Shown: piece by piece, positions 1 through 5,304 of the stretch
Layout of the letters: each line of letters begins with the position of its first letter
How positions within the stretch are numbered: the first letter of the stretch is position 1
DNA from: CAXNKH01 sp049296795
Lineage (GTDB): Bacteria > Pseudomonadota > Gammaproteobacteria > Burkholderiales > Burkholderiaceae_C
Direction: 5' to 3'
Assembly: GCA_049296795.1 (NCBI GenBank)
Contig: JBAQTC010000044.1
Coordinates: forward strand, 1-14,881
DNA: 14,881 nucleotides
The notes under the pieces: generated by a model
The model's database searches: none
Told to the model about the DNA's origin: nothing
What the model saw: only the letters and a program-made list of their open reading frames with translations
Translations under genes and position numbers: made by a program

Positions 1-260
1 GAATTGAGAGCTTCTTCGGTCGCATCAAACCCGTCATCAAGCAGCTCGAAATTTACAGTCCACTTGGATTGCAAAATGCCTTGAACGAAATCAGGTTGTT
101 TTTCAATCACGTTCGCACCCATCAAAATTTGGATGGACTGACGCCAGCAGAAGCTTGGCAAGGATTGAGTCGGATAGACATTCAACAAACCCCTCCTAAA
201 TCAGCCCAACTTGTTCAAGCCGTCGACGGAATTTTGGTAGGCTATCACATCCGACGATGA
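1..260 (+). pseudogene. IS transposase, C-terminal fragment (DDE integrase core)
   Basis: The frame is open from the window edge and ends in TGA at 258-260. Its 85 readable residues align without gaps to the C-terminal end of the full transposase at 7517-8458, with about 69 of 85 identical by eye. The fragment begins at I-E-S-F-F-G, so it retains the catalytic glutamate of the D,D(35)E triad; the two aspartates would lie upstream of the window. Because of the window edge it cannot be told whether the gene is complete. The many synonymous and conservative differences from the second copy show two diverged family members, not a recent duplication. It is followed by the same non-coding tail as the second copy, which marks it as the same kind of element. 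Confidence 0.85.
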
Positions 261-471
261 CGAAAAAACACCTGAAATACCCCAAACTTGACTGTCCGAT
301 TATTGGTGGGATTTGGCATGTCTGGTCGATATTTTTAGAACCAAAATCAGCTTATAAATCAATACCTCATTACTAAAAGTAATAATAAATCCTACCGATT
401 GGCTCTGAAATCTTGAAATTCGGGGTCACTTGGTGCTTGGATCAGTGCTTTGGACACACGGACGTGTCACC
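261..471 (+). repeat. IS 3' non-coding tail, copy A
   Basis: This stretch follows the transposase stop and is shared with the sequence after the second transposase (8459-8670). From about 323 to 471 it matches copy C (8671-8819) at roughly 94 % (9 differences in about 149 by eye). It contains a small conserved stem (ATTACT, 3-nt loop, AGTAAT, 369-383) and ends in GGACACACGGACGTGTCACC (452-471). It probably carries the right end of the element. No gene is supported within it. Confidence 0.75.
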
Positions 472-491
472 GATAGATTTGCAAATAAAAT

Positions 492-506
492 AATGACAAT
501 GTCATT
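492..506. promoter_or_regulatory. Palindromic operator of the tacAT-like module
   Basis: AATGACA-A-TGTCATT is a perfect inverted repeat around one central base. It overlaps the -35 hexamer of the predicted promoter 41 to 55 bases before the antitoxin start. Ribbon-helix-helix antitoxins of the TacA/AtaR/KacA family repress their own promoters by binding such palindromes. Assignment to this antitoxin is inferred from position. Confidence 0.7.
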
Positions 507-521
507 ACGATCTGCTACAGT
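493..521 (+). promoter_or_regulatory. Predicted sigma-70 promoter of the tacAT-like module
   Basis: The -35 element is ATGACA (493-498), the spacer 17 bases and the -10 element TACAGT (516-521). Transcription would start near 528, followed by a ribosome binding site AAGGGGAA (533-540) before the ATG at 547. The operator palindrome covers the -35 box. Confidence 0.6.
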
Positions 522-546
522 CCTCATATCTCAAGGGGAAGTCAAC

Positions 547-831
547 ATGCACGCCGTCACCGACGCCAAACGCGAATCTCTCAACATTCGCATCAAACCC
601 GAAGTTCGCGATCTGATTGACCGTGCAGCAAAGTCACGCGGCAAGAATCGAACAGACTTCATTCTGGAGTCTGCCCGTGTTGCCGCAGAAGACACCCTGC
701 TCGACCAAGTGGTCATGGCTGTCAGTCCGCAGGCCTTTGAACAGTTTCAGGCCCGATTGGATATGCCACCTAACCCAAATGAGCATTTGCGCAAAACCAT
801 GCTCACACCTGCACCCTGGGAGCGTGGATGA
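547..831 (+). CDS. TacA/DUF1778-type antitoxin of a GNAT TA system
   Basis: The product has 94 residues. The N-terminal part, around residues 10-45 (ESLNIRIKPEVRDLIDRAA, then KNRTDFILESA), is the ribbon-helix-helix DNA-binding segment of DUF1778 antitoxins. The C-terminal part, with FEQFQARLD and a proline-rich end, is the usual toxin-neutralising tail. The family binds its own promoter and holds the acetyltransferase toxin inactive. The open frame reaches back to 430, but that part lies in the IS tail and the operator; ATG 547 has the good ribosome binding site AAGGGGAA and fits the usual family length. The stop overlaps the toxin start in an ATGA arrangement, so the two are translationally coupled. 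No symbol is given because tacA, ataR and kacA are all used for relatives. Confidence 0.9.
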   Translation: MHAVTDAKRESLNIRIKPEVRDLIDRAAKSRGKNRTDFILESARVAAEDTLLDQVVMAVSPQAFEQFQARLDMPPNPNEHLRKTMLTPAPWERG

Positions 832-1322
832 AGTTGACGGCAGCTATGCCGTTGACCGAGCACCATGTGACAGATGGTTTTTCCTGCGGTGTCGACAACT
901 TAGATCAATGGCTCAAACACCGAGCCATGAAGAACCAAATTCAGGGCGCCTCTCGAACTTACGTGGTTTGTGATGAGGCTCGGGTTGTCGCTTACTACGC
1001 ACTGGCTTCTGGCGCCGTCACCACGACGCAGGCTACAGGTCGGTTTCGCCGCAACATGCCAGATCCCATTCCAGTCGTCGTTCTGGGTCGCTTGGCTGTT
1101 GACCAGTCGTTGCATGGCAAGGGTTTCGGTCGTTCTCTGATTCGAGATGCCGGCATGCGCGTCATCAACGCAGCCGACGCCATTGGCATTCGAGGAATGA
1201 CAGTTCACGCCCTGTCCGATGAGGCAGCCGCCTTTTATGAAAAAGTTGGTTTCGAGCCTTCGCCGCTCAATCCACACCTGCTGATGATTACCTTGGCTGA
1301 CCTCGTTGCTGCTGGTCGGTAG
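828..1322 (+). CDS. GNAT acetyltransferase toxin (TacT/AtaT/KacT-like)
   Basis: The product has 164 residues, the usual length for this family. The acetyl-CoA pyrophosphate-binding motif is seen as LHGKGFGRSL (around residues 95-104), preceded by the strand VVVLGRLAVD. The catalytic tyrosine is expected in AAFYEKVGF (Y137), where the family has its active-site tyrosine. Known members acetylate the amino group of the aminoacyl moiety on charged tRNA and stop translation; which tRNA is used here cannot be read from sequence. The gene overlaps its antitoxin by four bases and appears intact. All motifs are present, so an active toxin is likely. After the stop comes a short spacer leading to an isolated IS end at 1408-1427. 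Confidence 0.92.
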   Translation: MKLTAAMPLTEHHVTDGFSCGVDNLDQWLKHRAMKNQIQGASRTYVVCDEARVVAYYALASGAVTTTQATGRFRRNMPDPIPVVVLGRLAVDQSLHGKGFGRSLIRDAGMRVINAADAIGIRGMTVHALSDEAAAFYEKVGFEPSPLNPHLLMITLADLVAAGR

Positions 1323-1371
1323 TTGCCAACTGCCTGATCAGCGCCTGCTGTCACCGACCGGCATATAGGAG

Positions 1372-1388
1372 CCACGGCCATTCATCGC
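1372..1388 (+). repeat. 17-bp motif shared with 6401-6417
   Basis: CCACGGCCATTCATCGC occurs here, 50 bases after the acetyltransferase stop, and again with a single mismatch at 6401-6417, downstream of both the WecA-like gene and mqsA. Function is unknown; it may be a remnant of a short intergenic repeat. Confidence 0.4.
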
Positions 1389-1407
1389 TTCAAATGTTCT
1401 GGCCATG

Positions 1408-1427
1408 GGACAGTAGGACGTGTCACC
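1408..1427 (+). repeat. Isolated IS right-end sequence
   Basis: GGACAGTAGGACGTGTCACC differs at one base from the end of IS tail copy B (8651-8670) and lies in the same orientation. The preceding roughly 190 bases of tail are absent here. Together with the end of copy A at 452-471 it frames the tacAT-like module between two direct copies of the IS end. Confidence 0.65.
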
Positions 1428-1545
1428 GGAATCAAACTCGCTCTCCGTGCTCCTGGGTGCTAGAGCGGGTGTTTGTCCGTGTTTTGGGGTGATTGTCCTT
1501 TCGGATTGTGAAACGATAATGCCACCACCAGTGACCGAGCGACAT

Positions 1546-1570
1546 GTATAAAAAACCTGGTTTTCTACAC
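1546..1570. promoter_or_regulatory. Upstream palindromic operator of the fic gene
   Basis: The arms are GTATAAAAAA and TTTTCTACAC, with 8 of 10 positions complementary around CCTGG; the inner AAAACC-T-GGTTTT is perfect. It is a weaker copy of the site at 1587-1611 and lies 41 bases upstream of it, close to four helical turns, so two bound dimers would sit on the same DNA face. Confidence 0.6.
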
Positions 1571-1586
1571 AGATCCCGTCTATCAT

Positions 1587-1611
1587 GTATAGAAAATCGC
1601 CTTTTCTATAC
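1587..1611. promoter_or_regulatory. Downstream palindromic operator of the fic gene
   Basis: The arms GTATAGAAAA and TTTTCTATAC are perfectly complementary with a 5-base centre (TCGCC). The site lies between 25 and 49 bases before the preferred fic start and covers the expected transcription start region. The regulator is unknown; the winged-helix C-terminus of the Fic protein itself is a candidate. Confidence 0.65.
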
Positions 1612-1635
1612 TCAATCTCACTGAGAGGTTTGTCC

Positions 1636-2718
1636 ATGCCCCAGATCATACCGCTTGAACGGCTAAATCCAGCCCGCTTTGAGACGCCCGCCATCCTCAA
1701 AAAACTGGCCAGCAGCAGCCGCAAACTGGCAGAGCTGAAGGGCATTGCGGCATCGATTCCCAACCAGAGCATTCTTATCAACACCCTGGGTCTTCAAGAG
1801 GCCAAAGACAGTTCCGAGATTGAAAACATCGTCACCACCCATGACGAGTTGTTCAAGGACGACGTGTTACCCACAGCCTTTACCAACCCGGCGGCCAAGG
1901 AAGTGCTGCGCTACCGGCAGGCTTTGCAGGTGGGGTTTGAGCAGGTGCGCTCCAGCGGCCTGCTCACCGCCCGCCACATCATTGAAATCCAGTGCGAGCT
2001 GGAGCGCAACAACGCCGGTTTTCGCAAGCTGCCAGGAACCGCTCTCAAAGACGGTGGCGGACGAACCATCTACACGCCGCCGCAAAACCCGGCTGAAATT
2101 GTGGCACTGATGAGTCACCTTGAGCGATTCATCAACGAGTCGTCCCTGTTTGATGCCGACCCGTTGATCAAGATGGCGTTAATTCACCACCAGTTTGAGA
2201 GCATCCACCCGTTTTACGACGGTAATGGCCGTACAGGGCGCATAGTGAATGTGCTGTATCTGGTCAAGGAAGGGTTGCTCGATATTCCGGTGCTGTACCT
2301 CAGCAACCACATTGTGCGCAACAAGGTCGATTACTACCGCCTGCTGCAAACCGTGCGCGAGGACGACACCTGGGAAGACTGGGTGCTCTACCTGCTGGAA
2401 GCTGTGGAGCAAACCGCTGGACAAACCATTGCAACGATCCATGCGATCAAGACGGCGCTGTTTGACTACAAACAGCGCATTCGTGCTGAGTACAAGTTTT
2501 ACAGCCAGGACTTGATCAACAACCTTTTTATGCATCCCTACACCAAGATCGAGTTTGTGCAACGTGATTTGCAGGTGTCTCGTTTGACGGCGACTAAATA
2601 CATGGACTTACTAGCGGGCGGAGGCTTTTTGCAAAAACAGAAGATTGGGCGCGGCAACTACTACGTCAATCTGGCGTTGAGTGCAGTGCTACAGGGTCAG
2701 TCCAGGGGCACGCCATGA
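1636..2718 (+). CDS. Class II Fic-family protein AMP-transferase with C-terminal winged helix
   Basis: The product has 360 residues. A Fic_N-type segment comes first (residues 1 to about 90). The core motif HPFYDGNGRTGR begins at H191, so catalytic histidine, Mg-binding acidic residue and phosphate-binding arginine are all present. The inhibitory motif [S/T]xxxE[G/N] is seen as SSEIEN (about residues 59-64), placing it in class II, where inhibition is intramolecular. The C-terminus (about 300-350, VQRDLQVSRLTATKYMDLL) is a winged helix-turn-helix. Such proteins usually transfer AMP to a protein hydroxyl; the target is unknown. The frame also has an ATG at 1585, but it would put the operator inside the gene; ATG 1636 has GAGAGG eight bases upstream and starts at the conserved MPQIIPLERLNP. 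A single-gene unit with no separate antitoxin fits class II. Confidence 0.92.
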   Translation: MPQIIPLERLNPARFETPAILKKLASSSRKLAELKGIAASIPNQSILINTLGLQEAKDSSEIENIVTTHDELFKDDVLPTAFTNPAAKEVLRYRQALQVGFEQVRSSGLLTARHIIEIQCELERNNAGFRKLPGTALKDGGGRTIYTPPQNPAEIVALMSHLERFINESSLFDADPLIKMALIHHQFESIHPFYDGNGRTGRIVNVLYLVKEGLLDIPVLYLSNHIVRNKVDYYRLLQTVREDDTWEDWVLYLLEAVEQTAGQTIATIHAIKTALFDYKQRIRAEYKFYSQDLINNLFMHPYTKIEFVQRDLQVSRLTATKYMDLLAGGGFLQKQKIGRGNYYVNLALSAVLQGQSRGTP

Positions 2719-3033
2719 CCTTGCCCCCGAAAAACGTAATGCCTAGCTGATGGTTAAAAATCGGTTCAAAGAGATGTTATGGAAGCCTCCCTGCCCACGG
2801 GCAAGGAAATGAGTCACAAAGCCCACTGGCCCATCACCCTGTTATCGCCCCCCACTCTCAATCATGCCCATTTGGTTCACCCCAACTGCGGTTCTTGTTG
2901 TTGCCGTTCTGATCCTTGTGCTGCCGAGCGCTACAGCTTGCTAGAGGCGGTCAGTGAGGAAAGATTCGGGTGATTGTTCGCTTTCCATAACGCACCACCA
3001 CTTCTGATTTTGCGTGGAGTCTTATTCGATTGA
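2719..3033. other. Intergenic region between fic and the membrane-protein gene
   Basis: These 315 bases separate two convergent genes. Apart from the transposase 5' remnant at 2864-2944, nothing convincing is seen: no terminator with a U-tract, no RNA gene and no conserved reading frame. An open frame at 2779-2973 has cysteine-rich, low-complexity composition and overlaps the remnant, so it is not called. Confidence 0.6.
2864..2944 (+). pseudogene. Transposase 5' remnant (hydrophobic N-terminus only)
   Basis: The reading frame is MPIWFTPTAVLVVAVLILVL followed by six residues and TAG. The first 20 residues match the start of the full transposase at 7517 (MPIWFTTTAVLVFTVLALVA), and the DNA is similar only from about the ATG. 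It is a truncated relic of a third copy in the same orientation. It supports ATG 7517 as the true start in the full copy, and shows that the hydrophobic character of the N-terminus is shared by diverged copies. Confidence 0.7.
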
Positions 3034-3702
3034 CTATACCGAAATCTGGCGGCTTGGACAAAGAGAGTTGCCGCTCCCCGCTTTGTACGCCGAAAGCATT
3101 TCATCAGTGATTTGCATGGGTCCCAGGCAAGCAATCTCCCGACCTTGCTCACCTTTGAAGTGATTGACAAATAAACGAAATATGTAATTCCCTGAAGTCC
3201 ACGATGAAAACGGATATTTCTCTGAATTTTCTTCCTGCGAAAAGAGAAGGTGCATTTTCGATGTTGCTCTACTACCAAGAGCAAAAGCATTGAAGGATCC
3301 CTTGATATTCTCTGCGTGGAGTTTTCGCCTTCCTGAGATGTACTTTTCGAAATCGACCTGCTGCAGAGGAGTATAAAGCTTCACTCCATCCGCTGATTCA
3401 ATTCGAAGGGCAAGCATATTTATCACACCCGCCCCGTGGCCCTTGTTGATGAATGTAAGCGGCAGTACAAGCGCGATGCTATCGTGCGAAGGTCCACTGG
3501 GTGGGGCCATGATGATTTCGTCGAAAAGCACCATCGGTTGGAAAGAGAAAATATCTTCTTTGAATGCGGATACTATCGAAACAGTAAGTGCAAGCAATGA
3601 AATAAGAACTGCAATGTACTGCGAAAGCAATGCACCCGTCAGAACAAGCCCTGCAATCATGGCAACGCTCGCAACAACAAAGCTGATAAATATCTTGAGC
3701 AT
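3034..3702 (-). CDS. Unknown membrane-anchored protein downstream of a TA pair
   Basis: The product has 222 residues and I do not recognise a family. Two adjacent hydrophobic helices (about residues 4-22 and 28-46) are followed by a roughly 170-residue soluble part rich in alternating polar and hydrophobic residues, suggestive of a beta-sandwich. Between them lies KEDIFSFQPMVLFDE. The topology would be a helical hairpin with the soluble domain on one face of the inner membrane; there is no signal peptidase site. The gene starts 31 bases after the XRE antitoxin stop on the same strand with no promoter visible between, so it may be co-transcribed with the TA pair. The base composition is more AT-rich than the polysaccharide genes. 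The ATG has no strong ribosome binding site. It could be an unrelated passenger. Confidence 0.65.
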   Translation of the reverse strand: MLKIFISFVVASVAMIAGLVLTGALLSQYIAVLISLLALTVSIVSAFKEDIFSFQPMVLFDEIIMAPPSGPSHDSIALVLPLTFINKGHGAGVINMLALRIESADGVKLYTPLQQVDFEKYISGRRKLHAENIKGSFNAFALGSRATSKMHLLFSQEENSEKYPFSSWTSGNYIFRLFVNHFKGEQGREIACLGPMQITDEMLSAYKAGSGNSLCPSRQISV

Positions 3703-3733
3703 CAGTCTGCACTACAAGCAAGCGGCCACTAAA

Positions 3734-4051
3734 TTAAGCGATGGCCGCGAGCCCATTTTTCTGAATCACGGTCAGTAGCCGCAAGGCTGGCCCACCCGGC
3801 TTCTTGACGCCACGCTCCCAGTCCGAGACAAGGTTCTTTGAAACATTGAGGTAACGAGCAAACACCGGCTGAGAGATATGCTCACGCGCTCGAATCGCCT
3901 TGATATCTTCTGGAGCGAGAACATGGACTGGCGTCAGGCAGGCATCATCGAACTCACGCATCGTCTGCTTGTCAATAGCGCCGACTTCATGCAAGGCCTC
4001 CATCGTTTCATGGATGGCGGCGAAGGCCTCACTGCGGTATTTCTTAGTCAT
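3734..4051 (-). CDS. XRE-family antitoxin (HigA/NadS-like)
   Basis: The product has 105 residues. A helix-turn-helix of the XRE type spans about residues 50-95 (IKAIRAREHISQPVFARYLN, then VSKNLVSDWERG and KKPGGPALRLL), preceded by an N-terminal helical part with DDACLTP, typical of HigA-2/NadS proteins. The role is to bind the RelE-type toxin and repress the shared promoter. The start at 4049-4051 overlaps the toxin gene by eight bases, and a GAGGTG ribosome binding site lies inside the toxin's last codons. The toxin-first order is the arrangement of higBA-type modules. It is likely intact and functional. Confidence 0.88.
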   Translation of the reverse strand: MTKKYRSEAFAAIHETMEALHEVGAIDKQTMREFDDACLTPVHVLAPEDIKAIRAREHISQPVFARYLNVSKNLVSDWERGVKKPGGPALRLLTVIQKNGLAAIA

Positions 4052-4427
4052 CTTTCATCACCTCTTCAAATTGACCGTTTTCAATCAGTTGTCGAACCTT
4101 GTCTTCCGACAACGCAAAAATCAACTTGGCGGCCTTCTTGAACTGCTCCACTTCATCGTCGCGAATGTTGCCGAGTTCGCTTTTGGGGAAACCGTGGACG
4201 AAAAACGCCTTGTCACCTTTGCGATAAATCACAATGCTGCGGTACCCCTTGGATTTTCCTGAACCAGGGCGGGCAATACGCTGCTTGATCACTCCACCGC
4301 CAAGGTCGGCATCAATCAGGCCATTTTCTGCACGCTCCACAGCTTCCCAGAGCGCGTCAGCCGAGATCTTCTCTTTCCGGGCAAACCGCCCAAACCATGC
4401 ATTCCTAAAAACTCTCAAACCATTCAC
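4044..4427 (-). CDS. RelE/HigB-superfamily toxin
   Basis: The product has 127 residues. RVFRNAWFGRFARKEKISAD at the start, the central GLIDADLGGGVIKQRIARPG, and GYRSIVIYRKGDKAFFVHGF are characteristic of the DUF1044/RelE-like toxins paired with XRE antitoxins. Relatives cleave mRNA, in most cases on the ribosome; catalytic residues vary and are not assigned here. The start is GTG at 4425-4427, since there is no in-frame ATG that keeps the family N-terminus; GGAG lies immediately before it. The predicted promoter places the transcription start about 11 bases upstream, so the leader is very short. The 3' end overlaps the antitoxin gene by eight bases. Confidence 0.88.
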   Translation of the reverse strand: MNGLRVFRNAWFGRFARKEKISADALWEAVERAENGLIDADLGGGVIKQRIARPGSGKSKGYRSIVIYRKGDKAFFVHGFPKSELGNIRDDEVEQFKKAAKLIFALSEDKVRQLIENGQFEEVMKDD

Positions 4428-4444
4428 TCCAAGAATGTCACTTC

Positions 4445-4472
4445 ATTATATCACACGTAGTGTGACTATCAA
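4445..4472 (-). promoter_or_regulatory. Strong sigma-70 promoter of the RelE/XRE module
   Basis: On the minus strand, TTGATA (complement of 4467-4472), a 16-base spacer and a perfect TATAAT (complement of 4445-4450) form a near-consensus promoter. Transcription would start near 4438. The operator palindrome occupies the spacer. Confidence 0.75.
4451..4465. promoter_or_regulatory. Operator palindrome of the RelE/XRE module
   Basis: TCACAC-GTA-GTGTGA is a perfect inverted repeat lying wholly between the -10 and -35 hexamers of the toxin promoter, so a bound antitoxin would exclude RNA polymerase. Binding by the XRE antitoxin at 3734-4051 is inferred. Confidence 0.7.
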
Positions 4473-4478
4473 GCATTT

Positions 4479-4817
4479 CTAAGTGCTTCGCCAACGCCGT
4501 ACCCAGCCTACAAGCATCCAGGCCACCAACACCCCCACAGCATCTGCAGCCAGATCGGACCATTCGGCAAAACGCCAGCCAACAGCCCATTGCGCCAACT
4601 CGATGGCCCCACCATAGGCCAGCATGCCTGGTACCACGCGGGAGACACTTGACGGCCAAAGCAACAGAGCCCAGCCGGTCAACACCCCAAAAGCCAGCGT
4701 ATGTTGCGCCTTGTCCCACCACTCAAACATCGGCAGTTGCAAGTGCTCTACCGGCAACAACGCAAGCACCGTCACCACAGCCATCGCCAAACACCAACCG
4801 ATACGCATCAAAACCAC
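4479..4817 (-). CDS. VanZ-like membrane protein
   Basis: The product is about 112 residues with three to four transmembrane helices and the VanZ-family signatures FEWWDKAQHTLAFGVLTGW and YGGAIELAQWAVGWRFAEWS followed by DLAADAVGVLVAW. VanZ-like proteins of this size are common beside polysaccharide and exosortase loci; their biochemical role is not established, although VanZ itself lowers teicoplanin susceptibility. The open frame extends to 4985, but the added residues are not VanZ-like. GTG at 4815-4817 has GGAGAG seven bases upstream; ATG at 4806-4808 is the alternative, three codons later. It lies 70 bases after the small gene at 4888-5085 on the same strand and 51 bases before the RelE-type toxin start. 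Confidence 0.8.
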   Translation of the reverse strand: MVLMRIGWCLAMAVVTVLALLPVEHLQLPMFEWWDKAQHTLAFGVLTGWALLLWPSSVSRVVPGMLAYGGAIELAQWAVGWRFAEWSDLAADAVGVLVAWMLVGWVRRWRST

Positions 4818-4887
4818 TGAAAAACTCTCCGTCAAAACGAATCCATACGATTCACGCTCGGTGTCAATAGTTGGCACATGCGTCCCA

Positions 4888-5085
4888 CTAACCTTCTTGG
4901 TCAAAGGCCGCTCGACGGGTATTGTCGATACCCAAATAGCGTTGACACTCGGCTTCAAACGAAGAGTCAAACGGCCCAGCAACAACCTTTCCTGAACGGT
5001 CCTTCAAAACGAAACGCCCGCTAGGCTTGCGGTCGTCGCCAAGTTCATCCGCCACAGATAGTTGGTTTTGAGTATCGTTTGCCAT
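4888..5085 (-). CDS. Small unknown protein
   Basis: The product has 65 residues (MANDTQNQLSVADELGDD, then GRFVLKDRSGKVVAGPFDSS and a C-terminus with ECQRYLGID). I do not recognise it. It has no hydrophobic segment and looks like a short soluble protein with a beta-hairpin motif (FVLKDRSGKVVAGPF). The start at 5085 is chosen because AAGGG lies eight bases upstream; the open frame continues to 5136 without a better signal. It is divergent from the WecA-like gene, sharing a 219-base intergenic region, and lies upstream of the VanZ-like gene on the same strand. Confidence 0.6.
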   Translation of the reverse strand: MANDTQNQLSVADELGDDRKPSGRFVLKDRSGKVVAGPFDSSFEAECQRYLGIDNTRRAAFDQEG

Positions 5086-5172
5086 AAGTGCATCCCTTCG
5101 TTTTAAGTGTCGCGCATGGTGCTGATACAAAATCACCCAAGTGATAGCATTTTAGGCACGTGATGTGTTGAC

Positions 5173-5264
5173 GCTTCGGTTGACCCTTGTGAACGGGAAG
5201 TTCTGATTGGCATCCAGCCGCAACATCCCCTGTTCAGGGGATGTCCATAATTCAGAACCGAAGC
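5173..5264 (+). promoter_or_regulatory. Nested inverted repeats, possible structured leader of the WecA-like gene
   Basis: Three nested pairings are visible: GCTTCGGTT (5173-5181) with AACCGAAGC (5256-5264); GTTCTGA (5200-5206) with TCAGAAC (5252-5258); and a perfect hairpin with arms ACATCCCCTG and CAGGGGATGT (5223-5244). The first two share bases 5256-5258, so they exclude each other at that point. The element ends 40 bases before the ATG at 5305, which has no good ribosome binding site. It could be an RNA switch, a DNA operator array or a REP-like element; no known riboswitch class is recognised. Confidence 0.5.
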
Positions 5265-5304
5265 ATAATGTTTCTTATAAGACTGATAAGATCTTGCAAA
5301 AACA

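Noticed and set aside
430..546. Upstream extension of the antitoxin reading frame to 430
   Set aside because: It lies in the IS tail, operator and promoter; ATG 547 has a clear ribosome binding site and matches the family length.
2779..2973. Small protein of 64 residues
   Set aside because: Cys- and Pro-rich composition, no ribosome binding site and overlap with the transposase relic argue against a real gene.
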